Assembly (NCBI GenBank): GCA_017434555.1
Contig: JAFRFB010000097.1
Location: 62,001-126,000 of the forward strand
Origin: Methanobrevibacter sp.
GTDB taxonomy: Archaea; Methanobacteriota; Methanobacteria; Methanobacteriales; Methanobacteriaceae
Direction: 5' to 3'
DNA length: 64,000 nucleotides
Shown: piece after piece, positions 34,835 through 43,313 of the stretch
Layout: every line of letters starts with the position of its first letter
How positions within the stretch are numbered: the stretch's first letter is position 1
Made by a program: the position numbers and the translations under genes
The notes under the pieces: generated by a model
Told to the model about the DNA's origin: nothing
Databases searched by the model: none
The model's input: the letters and a program-made list of their open reading frames with translations, nothing else

Positions 34835-36262
34835 ATGGTTGATACAGAAATAAGAAATTTTGCAGGACCAAAGATAGAACATGACAGCAAAACAGGCTTG
34901 TCACATTTTATCCTTTCAACCACTTATGATACTCCTGCAGGTCCTGAAATTATCCAGTTACATGGATTACTTTCTGATTTACCAGAAATTAGTTTTACAG
35001 TTAATTATGAAGATGGTCCTGGTAATGAATGGCAGGACATTTTATCTAATTTCATGACTAATGACTTAATGTCAATATTTAATGCTATTGGTGCAAAGGG
35101 TGCAGGATTTAAAAATATAGTTAAGGCTGGTTCTTGGACAAAACAGGTCTATGCTGGTTATGCTCCTTCAACAATACCATTAAAGTTTAGAATTTATACC
35201 AGAGATACCTTTGGACAGTCTAATGTTGAAATGTGGAAGAAGTATCTAGTTAAATTTGCATCAATTAATGATGGTAATAAATTTAGTGTAGGTGCAGCTA
35301 CAGATAATATATTTAGTGCTATAGCAACAGCATATAATACTGGTGAAGATGTTGCAGAACTTGCAAATAGTTCTGTAACCGCTTTAAAGAATACTACAGA
35401 TGTTACAGCAGGTCAGTCAAATTCAAATAGCGAAGGTAATGATTTCGTTTCTAAATCTATGACTGTTGAAGCACAAGTAGATGCAATTAAAACCGCATTA
35501 GCAGATATTTCTGCACTTGCATCGGTGAATGATGTTTTTAAAATTGACATGAAGATTGAAAAAAACAATGAAACTGTAACAGAATATTTAGGTTGGGGCG
35601 GTGCATATACTCCTATTACTTTTACAGCAAGTTTTACAGATACTAGATCAGCAAATGCTAATGTAACATTAGATCCGGTTGAAATTGGTAGACTTAATGC
35701 AGTTACTATGACTGGTGCGGAAGACCCTAAAGAAATTTATATTTCTTATAAAGATTTAGAAGGTGCTATTGATGATTTTGTTGGTAAATGTTCATCATTA
35801 AGCAATGAAGCAGCAGCAAAAATTAAAGATACTTTAGGTGATTCTTCAAAAAAGAAAATAAAAGATGCTTTTGAAGCAAAAGCACCACATGAAGCAAAAA
35901 ATAATGATATTCGTAAATTAGGAAAATTTATTAAAGATAATGCCAATGCTATTGGCGAAATTATGGTTTCTAAATATGATGAAAACCGTGTTTATGAAAC
36001 TATGAATATTGAAAATAGCCTAGGTGAAAAGTTATGGCATCTAAATATTTACGATAATGTCATCTTTAACATGGCAAAACCATTAGTCGTTTATATTTCT
36101 GAATGGAGTTATAAACCATCAGAAGAACGCGATGGTAATGATCCTGTTTATTATGATTTTGAAATTACTTGTGCATTAGACCAAGTTTATTCTCGTGATA
36201 CATGGAATAAAATTTTAGCAAGACCAGCACCAGTAATGAAACCGCCAATGAGCGATGTTTAA
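34835..36262 (+). CDS. Baseplate tube-cap/initiator-like protein (gp48/gp54 type)
   Basis: 475 aa. Beta-rich ends flank a helical middle (residues ~160-230). The C-terminus, SEWSYKPSEERDGNDPVYYD followed by FEITCALDQVYSRDTW, has the late strand pattern of tube-like baseplate proteins, and the N-terminal part (WTKQVYAGYAPSTIPLKFRI) also fits. The adjacent, convergent gene at 36259 encodes a shorter relative with the same segments in the same order. In T4, gp48 and gp54 are such paired tube-like proteins that start tube growth. Which is which cannot be told. AAGG site upstream. Confidence 0.5.
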   Translation: MVDTEIRNFAGPKIEHDSKTGLSHFILSTTYDTPAGPEIIQLHGLLSDLPEISFTVNYEDGPGNEWQDILSNFMTNDLMSIFNAIGAKGAGFKNIVKAGSWTKQVYAGYAPSTIPLKFRIYTRDTFGQSNVEMWKKYLVKFASINDGNKFSVGAATDNIFSAIATAYNTGEDVAELANSSVTALKNTTDVTAGQSNSNSEGNDFVSKSMTVEAQVDAIKTALADISALASVNDVFKIDMKIEKNNETVTEYLGWGGAYTPITFTASFTDTRSANANVTLDPVEIGRLNAVTMTGAEDPKEIYISYKDLEGAIDDFVGKCSSLSNEAAAKIKDTLGDSSKKKIKDAFEAKAPHEAKNNDIRKLGKFIKDNANAIGEIMVSKYDENRVYETMNIENSLGEKLWHLNIYDNVIFNMAKPLVVYISEWSYKPSEERDGNDPVYYDFEITCALDQVYSRDTWNKILARPAPVMKPPMSDV

Positions 36263-37179
36263 CATAATATTTCTGTTAAATCAGTATCAGTTAATACATA
36301 CTGTGTTTGTAATGATACATTAAAATCTACATATATTGGATTATTATTATATGTTGTATTTAATGATGGTTTAAATGACCATGATTTTAATAACCATTTT
36401 ACTTTAGGTGACGATTTAATTAAACCATTAATATCAAGTTTTATTAATGGACAACCGCCTGTATCATTATCTTCCATGTTGCCAAGATTTTCAATAAATT
36501 CTTTTAAGTTATCTATGTTCTGTTTAACTTCTTTAGATGCTAGACTTCCTTGAAGTTTATTATTTTTTATAGAATTACCAATATCTCTAAATGAAATCTT
36601 TTCATTGCCAAGACTATTTTTTAAACTATTCATGATTCCAGCTAATTCTTCACCTTTATCATAAGCTTGATAAACAGATTGTGCTTGTGATGTTATAGTA
36701 TCAGAAAGTCTAAAATATTGTGGTGTTGTTACAAAAACTAATAAACGAATAATATCATTAAATGCAGAGGTATTATAATAGTTATTTATCGGATATGCTC
36801 TGAATTTAAAAGATATACTTAATGGTTCAGCGGATTTAGGGAATTGTTGTGTCCAACCATCAGTTACTAACGGCGGTTTGTAAGTATTTCTTTGCTGTGC
36901 AAACATTTTCATCCACTTGTGCTGAGTAAACTTCTTAATCTTTTCATTAAGAACTGCAGCAGGTGAATCACCCCAAGTAGTAGAATATGAAATTTCAGGA
37001 ATTTCATCAATGATTCCAGTAACAGCAGTTTTACCAGCAAGAAAGTTATTCATGCTTTCCACGTCTTCTTGACATGTAGTAACAGTAAGAGTAACAGTAT
37101 GTGCTCTTGTGTAAGGAGAGTCGTTCAAATCTATAATATTTGAACCAGTTGGCTGATTATAATAACTAATTAATGCCAT
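36259..37179 (-). CDS. Baseplate tube-like protein, paralogue of 34835-36262
   Basis: 306 aa (T4 gp54 is 320 aa). Shared features with the convergent neighbour: PEISYSTTWGDSPAAVLNEK against PEISFTVNYEDGPGNEWQDI; GWTQQFPKSAEPLSISFKFR against SWTKQVYAGYAPSTIPLKFR; KSWSFKPSLNTTYNNNPIYV against SEWSYKPSEERDGNDPVYYD. The two genes overlap tail-to-tail by 4 bases, with no terminator between them. The start is 4 bases after the stop of the tape-measure gene's frame (37183), so it is co-transcribed with it. Confidence 0.5.
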   Translation of the reverse strand: MALISYYNQPTGSNIIDLNDSPYTRAHTVTLTVTTCQEDVESMNNFLAGKTAVTGIIDEIPEISYSTTWGDSPAAVLNEKIKKFTQHKWMKMFAQQRNTYKPPLVTDGWTQQFPKSAEPLSISFKFRAYPINNYYNTSAFNDIIRLLVFVTTPQYFRLSDTITSQAQSVYQAYDKGEELAGIMNSLKNSLGNEKISFRDIGNSIKNNKLQGSLASKEVKQNIDNLKEFIENLGNMEDNDTGGCPLIKLDINGLIKSSPKVKWLLKSWSFKPSLNTTYNNNPIYVDFNVSLQTQYVLTDTDLTEILC

Positions 37180-37182
37180 ATA

Positions 37183-38964
37183 TTAATCTTCTGCTTTACC
37201 TGCTGGAACAAATGATTCTTGGTCCTTAACAAACTTGAACCACTTATCTAATGTACTATTTATAGTATCAAGCGTTGTTTTAATTGCTGCACTCTGATCA
37301 TCTTTCTGCATCTGAGAAACATACTGTGCAGAAATATTGGACTGTGTATTGTCAGCATTATTAATACTTGCAACAGTATTATTTTCTTTTAAGATAGTCA
37401 TAACAGACTTTGCAACAGCCTTACTGAATGCGTCAGTTGTGGGATTCATCACTTCTGATGTGACCTTCTCTTTAATTTCGCCAACAGCAGTTTTAATATC
37501 AGTTAATATATTAGTTATTGGAGAAAGTGCTTGTTCAAATGCATTGACTGTTGAAGATGTCTTTGCTTTAGAAGTTTCAGAAGCCGTTTCTTTCTCTTCG
37601 TCTGGTGCACCACTAAATAACCACTTAATACCTTTAATAAGTGCTTTAATTAAACCTCCAAGAAGACCAACTACGATTGTTACAACAACGTCAGCTAGGA
37701 ATTTTATAATTCCTATGATAGCATCATAAATCATACCACCAATCATAGCAAATACTTCTACAATCTTCTTAACTGCTTCTACAATCTTGTCACCAAAGAG
37801 GACGAATACAAGGATAATAAATCCGAGTAATAACAAGACTGCAGCAATGATTATAAGCCAACCACCGATAGAAACAGCAAGTTTAATACCTTCGAATACA
37901 AACTTTAATTTGTTCAATGCCATTTCAGCGATATGCTCGATGGTAGTACAAATTCTCTTGAATATACCGATAGAAACAACCATTGAGTGTTCAGAACTGG
38001 TAAATGTAATTCTTAAAATATGGAATGCAACTTCTAAGCCCCACTTAGCAATTAAGAACATGACCTTCATTACATGGAATACTGTAGTGAGTGTTGTTAT
38101 TAATATTGCAGGACCTTTGAATAGCAAGAATGCAATTCCAGCATAGAATATTATTGTCTTTGTAACTTCTTCAATTTTTTCTTTTATCGGTTTTGCAAGT
38201 TTATTCCAGAATCCTTTAAAGAATGCAATACCTAAAATTATATAAGGTAGCAAGTGCATAAATACACCTGCAATTAAAGCGACAGGATTTAAAATACCTT
38301 TTAAAATCTTTCCCAAACCAGACATGAACTGTTTTCCATTAACTGGGAATTTTGGCATTGGTATTTTAGGGAATTTCTTCATATCAAAGATAAGCTGATT
38401 CTGATTTCCCTTTGGATTGAGTAAACGTTGTCTTGCATCTGCTTCTTGACGTTTCTTTTCATTTTCAACAAATGCTTTTGTTTGTTCAGTTTGTGCTTTT
38501 ACCTGATCGCCACTTGTTTGTCTAATTGTTTCCTGGTTATCAATAAATCCTTTTTCAACAGCTGTTTGTAAACCATTGAATGCAGAAGCTAAAATTGGGT
38601 CCATTGCACTAGCGACACCAGTTGTTCCTTCACCTACGAAAGCTTCTGCATTTTCTGATGGTGGAGTTAATGTCTCTGTTAATTGTGCATCTTGTGCAGC
38701 AGCTTCAGTTGAAACTGGTTTTTCAAAAAAATCTCGCATTATTCCAACAAGCTGATTAATAGAAGTATTAATATCAACAAGAGTTATTCTTATACTATCA
38801 AGGTTAATATTAGTGCTTCCTATTCCATGTCGACATGCAGATAAAACATAATCAATAGAGGTTAAGCTTCCAGAACCATTACCTTTAAGAGAACGCAATA
38901 TTGCTATCTTTTCGTCCTCATCTTTAATATTTTTTTGCACCAATGCCTTATTTAACTCTGCCAT
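37183..38964 (-). CDS. Tape measure-like tail protein with hydrophobic segments
   Basis: 593 aa, equal in size to T4 gp29 (590 aa), the tape measure. Residues ~210-420 contain about six hydrophobic stretches (VALIAGVFMHLLPYIILGIA; IIFYAGIAFLLFKGPAILIT; IIIAAVLLLLGFIILVFVLF; DVVVTIVVGLLGGLIKALIK) with amphipathic helices, typical of tape measures that help form a membrane channel. The ends are polar and helical. It lies beside tube-like baseplate and gp15 genes. No transmembrane role in the host is implied. A late promoter begins 6 bases before the ATG. Confidence 0.6.
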   Translation of the reverse strand: MAELNKALVQKNIKDEDEKIAILRSLKGNGSGSLTSIDYVLSACRHGIGSTNINLDSIRITLVDINTSINQLVGIMRDFFEKPVSTEAAAQDAQLTETLTPPSENAEAFVGEGTTGVASAMDPILASAFNGLQTAVEKGFIDNQETIRQTSGDQVKAQTEQTKAFVENEKKRQEADARQRLLNPKGNQNQLIFDMKKFPKIPMPKFPVNGKQFMSGLGKILKGILNPVALIAGVFMHLLPYIILGIAFFKGFWNKLAKPIKEKIEEVTKTIIFYAGIAFLLFKGPAILITTLTTVFHVMKVMFLIAKWGLEVAFHILRITFTSSEHSMVVSIGIFKRICTTIEHIAEMALNKLKFVFEGIKLAVSIGGWLIIIAAVLLLLGFIILVFVLFGDKIVEAVKKIVEVFAMIGGMIYDAIIGIIKFLADVVVTIVVGLLGGLIKALIKGIKWLFSGAPDEEKETASETSKAKTSSTVNAFEQALSPITNILTDIKTAVGEIKEKVTSEVMNPTTDAFSKAVAKSVMTILKENNTVASINNADNTQSNISAQYVSQMQKDDQSAAIKTTLDTINSTLDKWFKFVKDQESFVPAGKAED

Positions 38965-38970
38965 ATATAC

Positions 38971-38978
38971 TATTTATA
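38971..38978 (-). promoter_or_regulatory. Late promoter for tape-measure-like gene
   Basis: TATAAATA on the minus strand, 6 bases before the ATG at 38964; no SD. Confidence 0.65.
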
Positions 38979-38997
38979 GTTTCTGATTTTTATAATA

Positions 38998-39026
38998 AAA
39001 AATCACTCCCAAAATAGGAGTGATTT
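38998..39026 (-). terminator. Terminator after gp15
   Basis: AAATCACTCC / GGAGTGATTT stem. Confidence 0.75.
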
Positions 39027-39045
39027 ATATTAAATTCTGAAATTT

Positions 39046-40521
39046 TTAGAAGTATTTGCCACCATCAAAATCAGTTTTTGGTTTTATGCCTTGTTTAGAG
39101 ACTCTATAATAGTAGTCATAATCGCCTTCTTTATATTCTGCAGAATTAGAAGTATAGTTTCCTTCTTCATTGAATTGAGAATAATAGGCAGAATATGGAA
39201 CATTATATTGGTCACGTAAAGTTTTATTACCAAAAGAGATTGTTTGGTCGTCATTATAACCGAAACCAGATAATGACATATATTCTTTTTCAACAAGCCA
39301 TTCATTAGTGTATTCAACACCCCAAACTTCTGGATTAAAACCAGTTGTTATATCTTCTGGGTCTAAATACATTGGTTTATAACCAATAACATCACCTTTC
39401 TTGACATGTTGTTCATTTATAATACAGTCAGCAGATGCATAAATTGGGCGTGTGTGCAAGATTGGTTTATCTCCACTAACTGTTTCTGTAGCAGGAATCC
39501 AAATATTTGTTACTTTTGTAAGAAGCTTTGCATCTTCTTCATAAGTAGTCAATTCATCAGTTTCCCTATAATCATAAGTTGTTATGTATGCAGAAGTTTT
39601 TATTCCTTTATATTCATACGGGACAAATTCAGTCTTTGGATTACCGTTTAATACATAGGTTGGACCAACCTTAGTTTGATAAATCTTACTAAATTCATAA
39701 GGAGTAGTTAAAGAACCGTCTTTATTACCGAATGTTGCAGCATGATAAAGATAATCTCCTTTATTTAAAGTAATATAGGTATTAATCTTTTCAATAATCT
39801 GTGCATCTTTAATCGGCTTATAAAGGAATGCTTCCAAAGTAAATGTAAACGAAACCTTGATTTGTCTCCAGTCTTCTTCACCCATAGATTCACTTTGAAT
39901 TTCCCAATTCATAGTGTCAAGTTTCATCTTGATACTTCTACGTTTATTGAAGAACCAGAATTCCTTGACATCAAAGAATGCTGCTGGCTGGAATCTTACA
40001 GCGATTTGTTCGACAATCTGTTCAGCATCTGTCATTTTTTCACAGTTTGCTTCCATTGAAACAGAAATATTATATGGAACCGGTTGGACATCAGACCAGA
40101 ACTTATCTTGCTGGTCACATACCAAACCTGCTCTTTCCAAATCAGAATTATAGAATGCACGAGTTTCATAAATACCCTTTGCTCTTTCAGTAGCAAATTG
40201 CATAGAATCAAGTCTATAAGCAAGATTTGGTAAACTGATATAATATTTGTTACCAGATTCTTGTTCGGTTCTAAAGTCATGAGACTTGTTTCTTGGACCG
40301 AATTTAATAGGAACATTGATTGTTTTGACTGGTTCTCCAAACTTATTATAACGAATAACTTTCAATTCGTTAAAGAAATTTTCGAACCCGATGAACAGAC
40401 TACGTATTGTGTCTGCATAGAAATAATTTTGTGGATAACCGAAATTAGGAGCTCCATCAGCAGTTCCTTTCCAATATCCATGTAAACTTGGGTCATACCC
40501 TTCTTGTGTATAATTTGCCAT
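39046..40521 (-). CDS. 15: Tail sheath stabiliser/completion protein gp15
   Basis: 491 aa (T4 gp15 is 272 aa). The N-terminus, FYADTIRSLFIGFENFFNEL followed by KVIRYNKFGEPVKTINVPIK, parallels T4 gp15 (YFYNSSFRRY..LMGDLFSNIQIKR....IRVPI). Later blocks, LPNLAYRLDSMQF, PVPYNISVSM and ADAEQIVEQIAVRFQPAAF-like sequence, also follow it. gp15 hexamers cap the tail and join it to the neck. The C-terminal 200 residues are an extension not present in T4. Leaderless-type promoter 5 bases before the ATG. Confidence 0.8.
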   Translation of the reverse strand: MANYTQEGYDPSLHGYWKGTADGAPNFGYPQNYFYADTIRSLFIGFENFFNELKVIRYNKFGEPVKTINVPIKFGPRNKSHDFRTEQESGNKYYISLPNLAYRLDSMQFATERAKGIYETRAFYNSDLERAGLVCDQQDKFWSDVQPVPYNISVSMEANCEKMTDAEQIVEQIAVRFQPAAFFDVKEFWFFNKRRSIKMKLDTMNWEIQSESMGEEDWRQIKVSFTFTLEAFLYKPIKDAQIIEKINTYITLNKGDYLYHAATFGNKDGSLTTPYEFSKIYQTKVGPTYVLNGNPKTEFVPYEYKGIKTSAYITTYDYRETDELTTYEEDAKLLTKVTNIWIPATETVSGDKPILHTRPIYASADCIINEQHVKKGDVIGYKPMYLDPEDITTGFNPEVWGVEYTNEWLVEKEYMSLSGFGYNDDQTISFGNKTLRDQYNVPYSAYYSQFNEEGNYTSNSAEYKEGDYDYYYRVSKQGIKPKTDFDGGKYF

Positions 40522-40526
40522 ATTAG

Positions 40527-40534
40527 TATTTATA
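40527..40534 (-). promoter_or_regulatory. Late promoter 5 bases before gp15 ATG
   Basis: TATAAATA on the minus strand with CTAAT spacer; the first A of the ATG would be +1 by T4 late spacing. Confidence 0.7.
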
Positions 40535-40537
40535 AAC

Positions 40538-40545
40538 TATAAATA
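40538..40545 (+). promoter_or_regulatory. Late promoter for terminase large subunit
   Basis: TATAAATA 34 bases before the ATG at 40580; AAGG lies in the leader. Confidence 0.6.
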
Positions 40546-40579
40546 TAGAAACATCTAATTAAAATAAGGTTTAGTAAAA

Positions 40580-41500
40580 ATGTGGCAAAAAACTGCAGAA
40601 CTTAGAGGTCATCTCGAAGAAATTGAGATTACCAAAGAACAAATGGACGAATATGTAAAATGTTCTAAGGACATTTTTTATTTTTCTAAATATTTTTATA
40701 TTTTGAGCGACGAAGGTGAAATTCCTATTAAACTCAGAGAATACCAAGACAGAATTGTAAAAATGCTTGTTGCAAAGTATTATGACAAGAATAATGATAT
40801 TAGAAATAACAGAATCATTATGATGGGTCGTCAGTGTGGTAAGACTACTATTGCAACTCTTTATATTCTTTGGTATGCATTATTTAACAATGACAAGACT
40901 ATTGCTGTTCTTGCTAACAAGGAAGACCAAGCAAAAGAAATTATGCTTCGTATTCGTTCCGCTATTTTGAAACTTCCACTTTGGTTACAACAGGGAATTA
41001 ATCCTGATAGAGGTGGTTGGTCAAAAGAAAGTATCGGTTTTGATAACGGAACTAAGATATTCTGCGCTGCTTCTGGTTCTTCTGCTATTAGAGGTAAATC
41101 CGTTGACTTGATGCTTGTCGACGAATTTGCGTTCTTGCCTGAAGAAGAAGCTAAAGACTTCATTAAGTCTGTTTTCCCTACCCAATCTGGTAGAAAGGAT
41201 GCTATGATGATTCTTATTTCTACACCGCATGGTATGAATGAATTTTATAACATCTGGATGAAAGCTATTTCTGGTGCAAGTTCTTATGTTCCTGCTAAGA
41301 TTCAATGGTATGAAATTCCTGGAAGAGATGAAGCTTGGAAGAAGAGAATGATTCGAGACTTCGGTATTCAGATGTTCCAACAGGAATATGCTTGTTTAAC
41401 TGGAGAACATAAAATAACAGTTCGATCCGAAGAAGGAATCGAACTAACAGAACCGATTTCAAAACTATATGAACTTTGGATGGACGGTTTCTTAAGATAA
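40580..41500 (+). CDS. 17: Terminase large subunit gp17, N-terminal ATPase half fused to split-intein N-fragment
   Basis: 306 aa against about 610 in T4. Residues 1-271 are the packaging ATPase: Walker A GRQCGKTT (83-90), Walker B LMLVDEFAF (177-185), motif III STPHG (214-218) and the following IQMFQQEYA block. At Cys272 the sequence changes to CLTGEHKITVRSEEGIE..., an intein N-terminus, and stops after 35 residues. The C-terminal nuclease half is absent and the next gene is on the other strand. It should be restored by protein trans-splicing with a C-terminal gene elsewhere. A frameshift is unlikely because a terminator follows directly. Confidence 0.88.
   Translation: MWQKTAELRGHLEEIEITKEQMDEYVKCSKDIFYFSKYFYILSDEGEIPIKLREYQDRIVKMLVAKYYDKNNDIRNNRIIMMGRQCGKTTIATLYILWYALFNNDKTIAVLANKEDQAKEIMLRIRSAILKLPLWLQQGINPDRGGWSKESIGFDNGTKIFCAASGSSAIRGKSVDLMLVDEFAFLPEEEAKDFIKSVFPTQSGRKDAMMILISTPHGMNEFYNIWMKAISGASSYVPAKIQWYEIPGRDEAWKKRMIRDFGIQMFQQEYACLTGEHKITVRSEEGIELTEPISKLYELWMDGFLR
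41393..41497 (+). other. Atypically short split-intein N-fragment (TerL intein)
   Basis: Codons 272-306 of the terminase gene. It begins with Cys and block A-like CLTGEHKITV, then an SEEGIELTEPISKLYEL strand/helix and ends MDGFLR. Usual split inteins have N-parts of about 100 residues; a class of environmental phage terminase inteins (for example AceL-TerL) has N-parts of about 25-35, which this matches. The partner is not in the window. Confidence 0.8.
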
Positions 41501-41504
41501 AAAT

Positions 41505-41533
41505 AAAATCACCTTTTTGAAGGTGATTTTTTA
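41505..41533. terminator. Bidirectional terminator after terminase fragment
   Basis: AAATCACCTT / AAGGTGATTT stem with T-run; confirms that the terminase reading frame really ends here. Confidence 0.85.
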
Positions 41534-42415
41534 TTATCGATTAAATGGATTTAATAATTTTGTATATTCATTTTTAGGATATTCTATTGATTTACCAGTA
41601 GGATAATCTTTATATTTCATAGTTGGTAAACAGTCAATCCTAGTTCTATTCATCTTTTCATTCCATTCTTCCAATGAACGGTGGTAGTAATGGAAGAGTT
41701 TAATATCAGAATCAGAAACTTTATATTTTACTTTCGTTCCATCAACTTTCGGATTAAATTCTGAATTATTTGGTAATATTATATTATAGTTATTAATAAA
41801 ATGTGGATATGAAAATACTATATTAGAAATCTGTGTTTTAATTGCTGTATGAATAAATGGTTTTATACTAACAAGAACTTCCTTATAATAATCTTCACTA
41901 ACATATTTGCATTCGTCAATCATCGAACTTTGTCTTGTTTCAGGAACACAAGAAGATTCATAAGAAATATTTACTCTTGGAACACCGAATTGATAAATAT
42001 CATTATCATTTAAATGTTTTAAGTAGTCATTTATATTAGAATACTTTGTTTTATCAAACCATAAATATTCGTCATCATCACAGAAAAATTGATAAGTATA
42101 TTTAATATTATTATTTGCAAATCTATTATAAAAATATTGCTGCATATTAAAAAATTTAGATGGCATTTCTATTACGCTAACTTTGTCATTTCCATTAAAT
42201 TTTTCTTGAATATTACAACATGTTGTTCCATTATCTATAATAATATGGTTAAAACCACACCAATTTAAATAATGATCAACCCATGCATCTATATCACATT
42301 CTTTATATGCTTTTGTTACTAAAATAACTTCAGATGTTATTGGTGCATTTTTATCAAAATTTTTTACTTTATAGTAATTTCTATGTTTTCTATCTTTTTC
42401 TAAAAAATCAAGCAT
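41534..42415 (-). CDS. Glycosyltransferase (GT92/GT2-like)
   Basis: 293 aa. The N-terminal half has SEVILVTKAYKECDIDAWVD, HIIIDNGTT and YQFFCDDDEYLWF, with DDD as the likely metal/nucleotide-sugar site, the pattern of GT-A fold enzymes of the GT92-like type (E..Y....EW..YH...G..H). The acceptor may be a virion protein, the phage DNA or host surface; nothing here decides. Codons are very AT-rich. The gene directly follows the 258-aa hypothetical gene with a 10-base gap. No SD evident. Confidence 0.65.
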   Translation of the reverse strand: MLDFLEKDRKHRNYYKVKNFDKNAPITSEVILVTKAYKECDIDAWVDHYLNWCGFNHIIIDNGTTCCNIQEKFNGNDKVSVIEMPSKFFNMQQYFYNRFANNNIKYTYQFFCDDDEYLWFDKTKYSNINDYLKHLNDNDIYQFGVPRVNISYESSCVPETRQSSMIDECKYVSEDYYKEVLVSIKPFIHTAIKTQISNIVFSYPHFINNYNIILPNNSEFNPKVDGTKVKYKVSDSDIKLFHYYHRSLEEWNEKMNRTRIDCLPTMKYKDYPTGKSIEYPKNEYTKLLNPFNR

Positions 42416-42425
42416 TTGTCACCTA

Positions 42426-43202
42426 TTAAATTACACTTTGATACTGTTCAGCAAAAGTTCTGAAAATTTCAATATACATTTTAATTATATTAACTGTTTC
42501 CTTTGCACTAAACTGATTATTTTTAAATCCATCAGAGTCAATAAAATCTATCTTTAATTTGACTGTAGCATATACAGAACGCTGATTTACTGAATACCCT
42601 AGTATATCTATCCTGGAACCATTATCGACGTTCTGGCGCACGTATGGAGCGAAATATTTATTTAATTGCTTAATATAACTCTTGACATCTGTATTTATTT
42701 CATTACGCATTTCAAAGATTTTAATTTTTAAAACAGCAAAAGCTTCAGTTTTTGTAACTTCGACACCTTTAAGTGCACAATTATCAATATCGTGAACTAA
42801 TAATAAAAGCTGATTTTTTAATAATATATTATCAGCCTTTTTCTTATCGACTTTTATAGTATTCTTTTTAAGCTGTTCAAGGCAATAATTTGTTGGGACC
42901 ATTGCATTATAGCCTTCATTGTAAAAATTAACAACAGATTCCATCAGTTCTCTTGGCATTTTAATTATATTATAACCAAAAGTTCTGACATTTCTTACTA
43001 TTTTATCATAATATTTTGAAAATTCATTATTTTGAGAATTTTCATTAAGTGAGATAGAAGAACGAATAAAATCAATGGGGTTAACGTCATTAATATAAGC
43101 TTCAAACATTTTTTCCATATTAAGCTTAACATCTTTATTGAGATGCTTAGCCTTTCTTTCCATAATTTTTTCGACTTCTTGTTTATAATCTAAAAATTCC
43201 AT
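42426..43202 (-). CDS. Hypothetical protein, 258 aa
   Basis: Helical, lysine- and asparagine-rich (FLDYKQEVEKIMERKAKHLN; IIKMPRELMESVVNFYNEGY), with a C-terminal part containing strands (YSVNQRSVYATVKLKIDF) and a final helix. No recognised family. It is expressed from a late promoter at 43233 with a ~30-base leader, in one unit with the downstream glycosyltransferase, so a late virion or modification role is possible. Confidence 0.5.
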   Translation of the reverse strand: MEFLDYKQEVEKIMERKAKHLNKDVKLNMEKMFEAYINDVNPIDFIRSSISLNENSQNNEFSKYYDKIVRNVRTFGYNIIKMPRELMESVVNFYNEGYNAMVPTNYCLEQLKKNTIKVDKKKADNILLKNQLLLLVHDIDNCALKGVEVTKTEAFAVLKIKIFEMRNEINTDVKSYIKQLNKYFAPYVRQNVDNGSRIDILGYSVNQRSVYATVKLKIDFIDSDGFKNNQFSAKETVNIIKMYIEIFRTFAEQYQSVI

Positions 43203-43232
43203 AAGTTTCGTGTCCCAATAGTAGTCTTTTAT

Positions 43233-43240
43233 TATTTATA
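43233..43240 (-). promoter_or_regulatory. Late promoter for 42426-43202
   Basis: TATAAATA on the minus strand about 30 bases upstream of the ATG. Confidence 0.55.
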
Positions 43241-43249
43241 GTTTAGGGG

Positions 43250-43280
43250 TTTACAATTATTTTGAAAAATGTTATATTTA
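43250..43280 (+). promoter_or_regulatory. Host-type early promoter TTTACA-N17-TATATTTA
   Basis: TTTACA at 43250-43255 and TATATT at 43273-43278 are spaced by 17 bases, before the SPFH gene. The same pair occurs upstream of the structured region at 48465-48495. Confidence 0.5.
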
Positions 43281-43313
43281 GATCAAACACTTAACAAAAA
43301 GGAAAAAACATCT

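Noticed and set aside
36259-37179. Considered as the tail tube gene because of its tube-like C-terminus.
   Set aside because: The protein at 13477-14073 is a far better gp19 in size, motifs and codon bias; this one fits a baseplate tube-like protein.
41393-41500. A frameshift or sequencing error truncating the terminase gene.
   Set aside because: The sequence after Cys272 has intein block A character, ends in a stop followed within a few bases by a strong terminator, and no terminase C-terminal sequence appears in other frames downstream.
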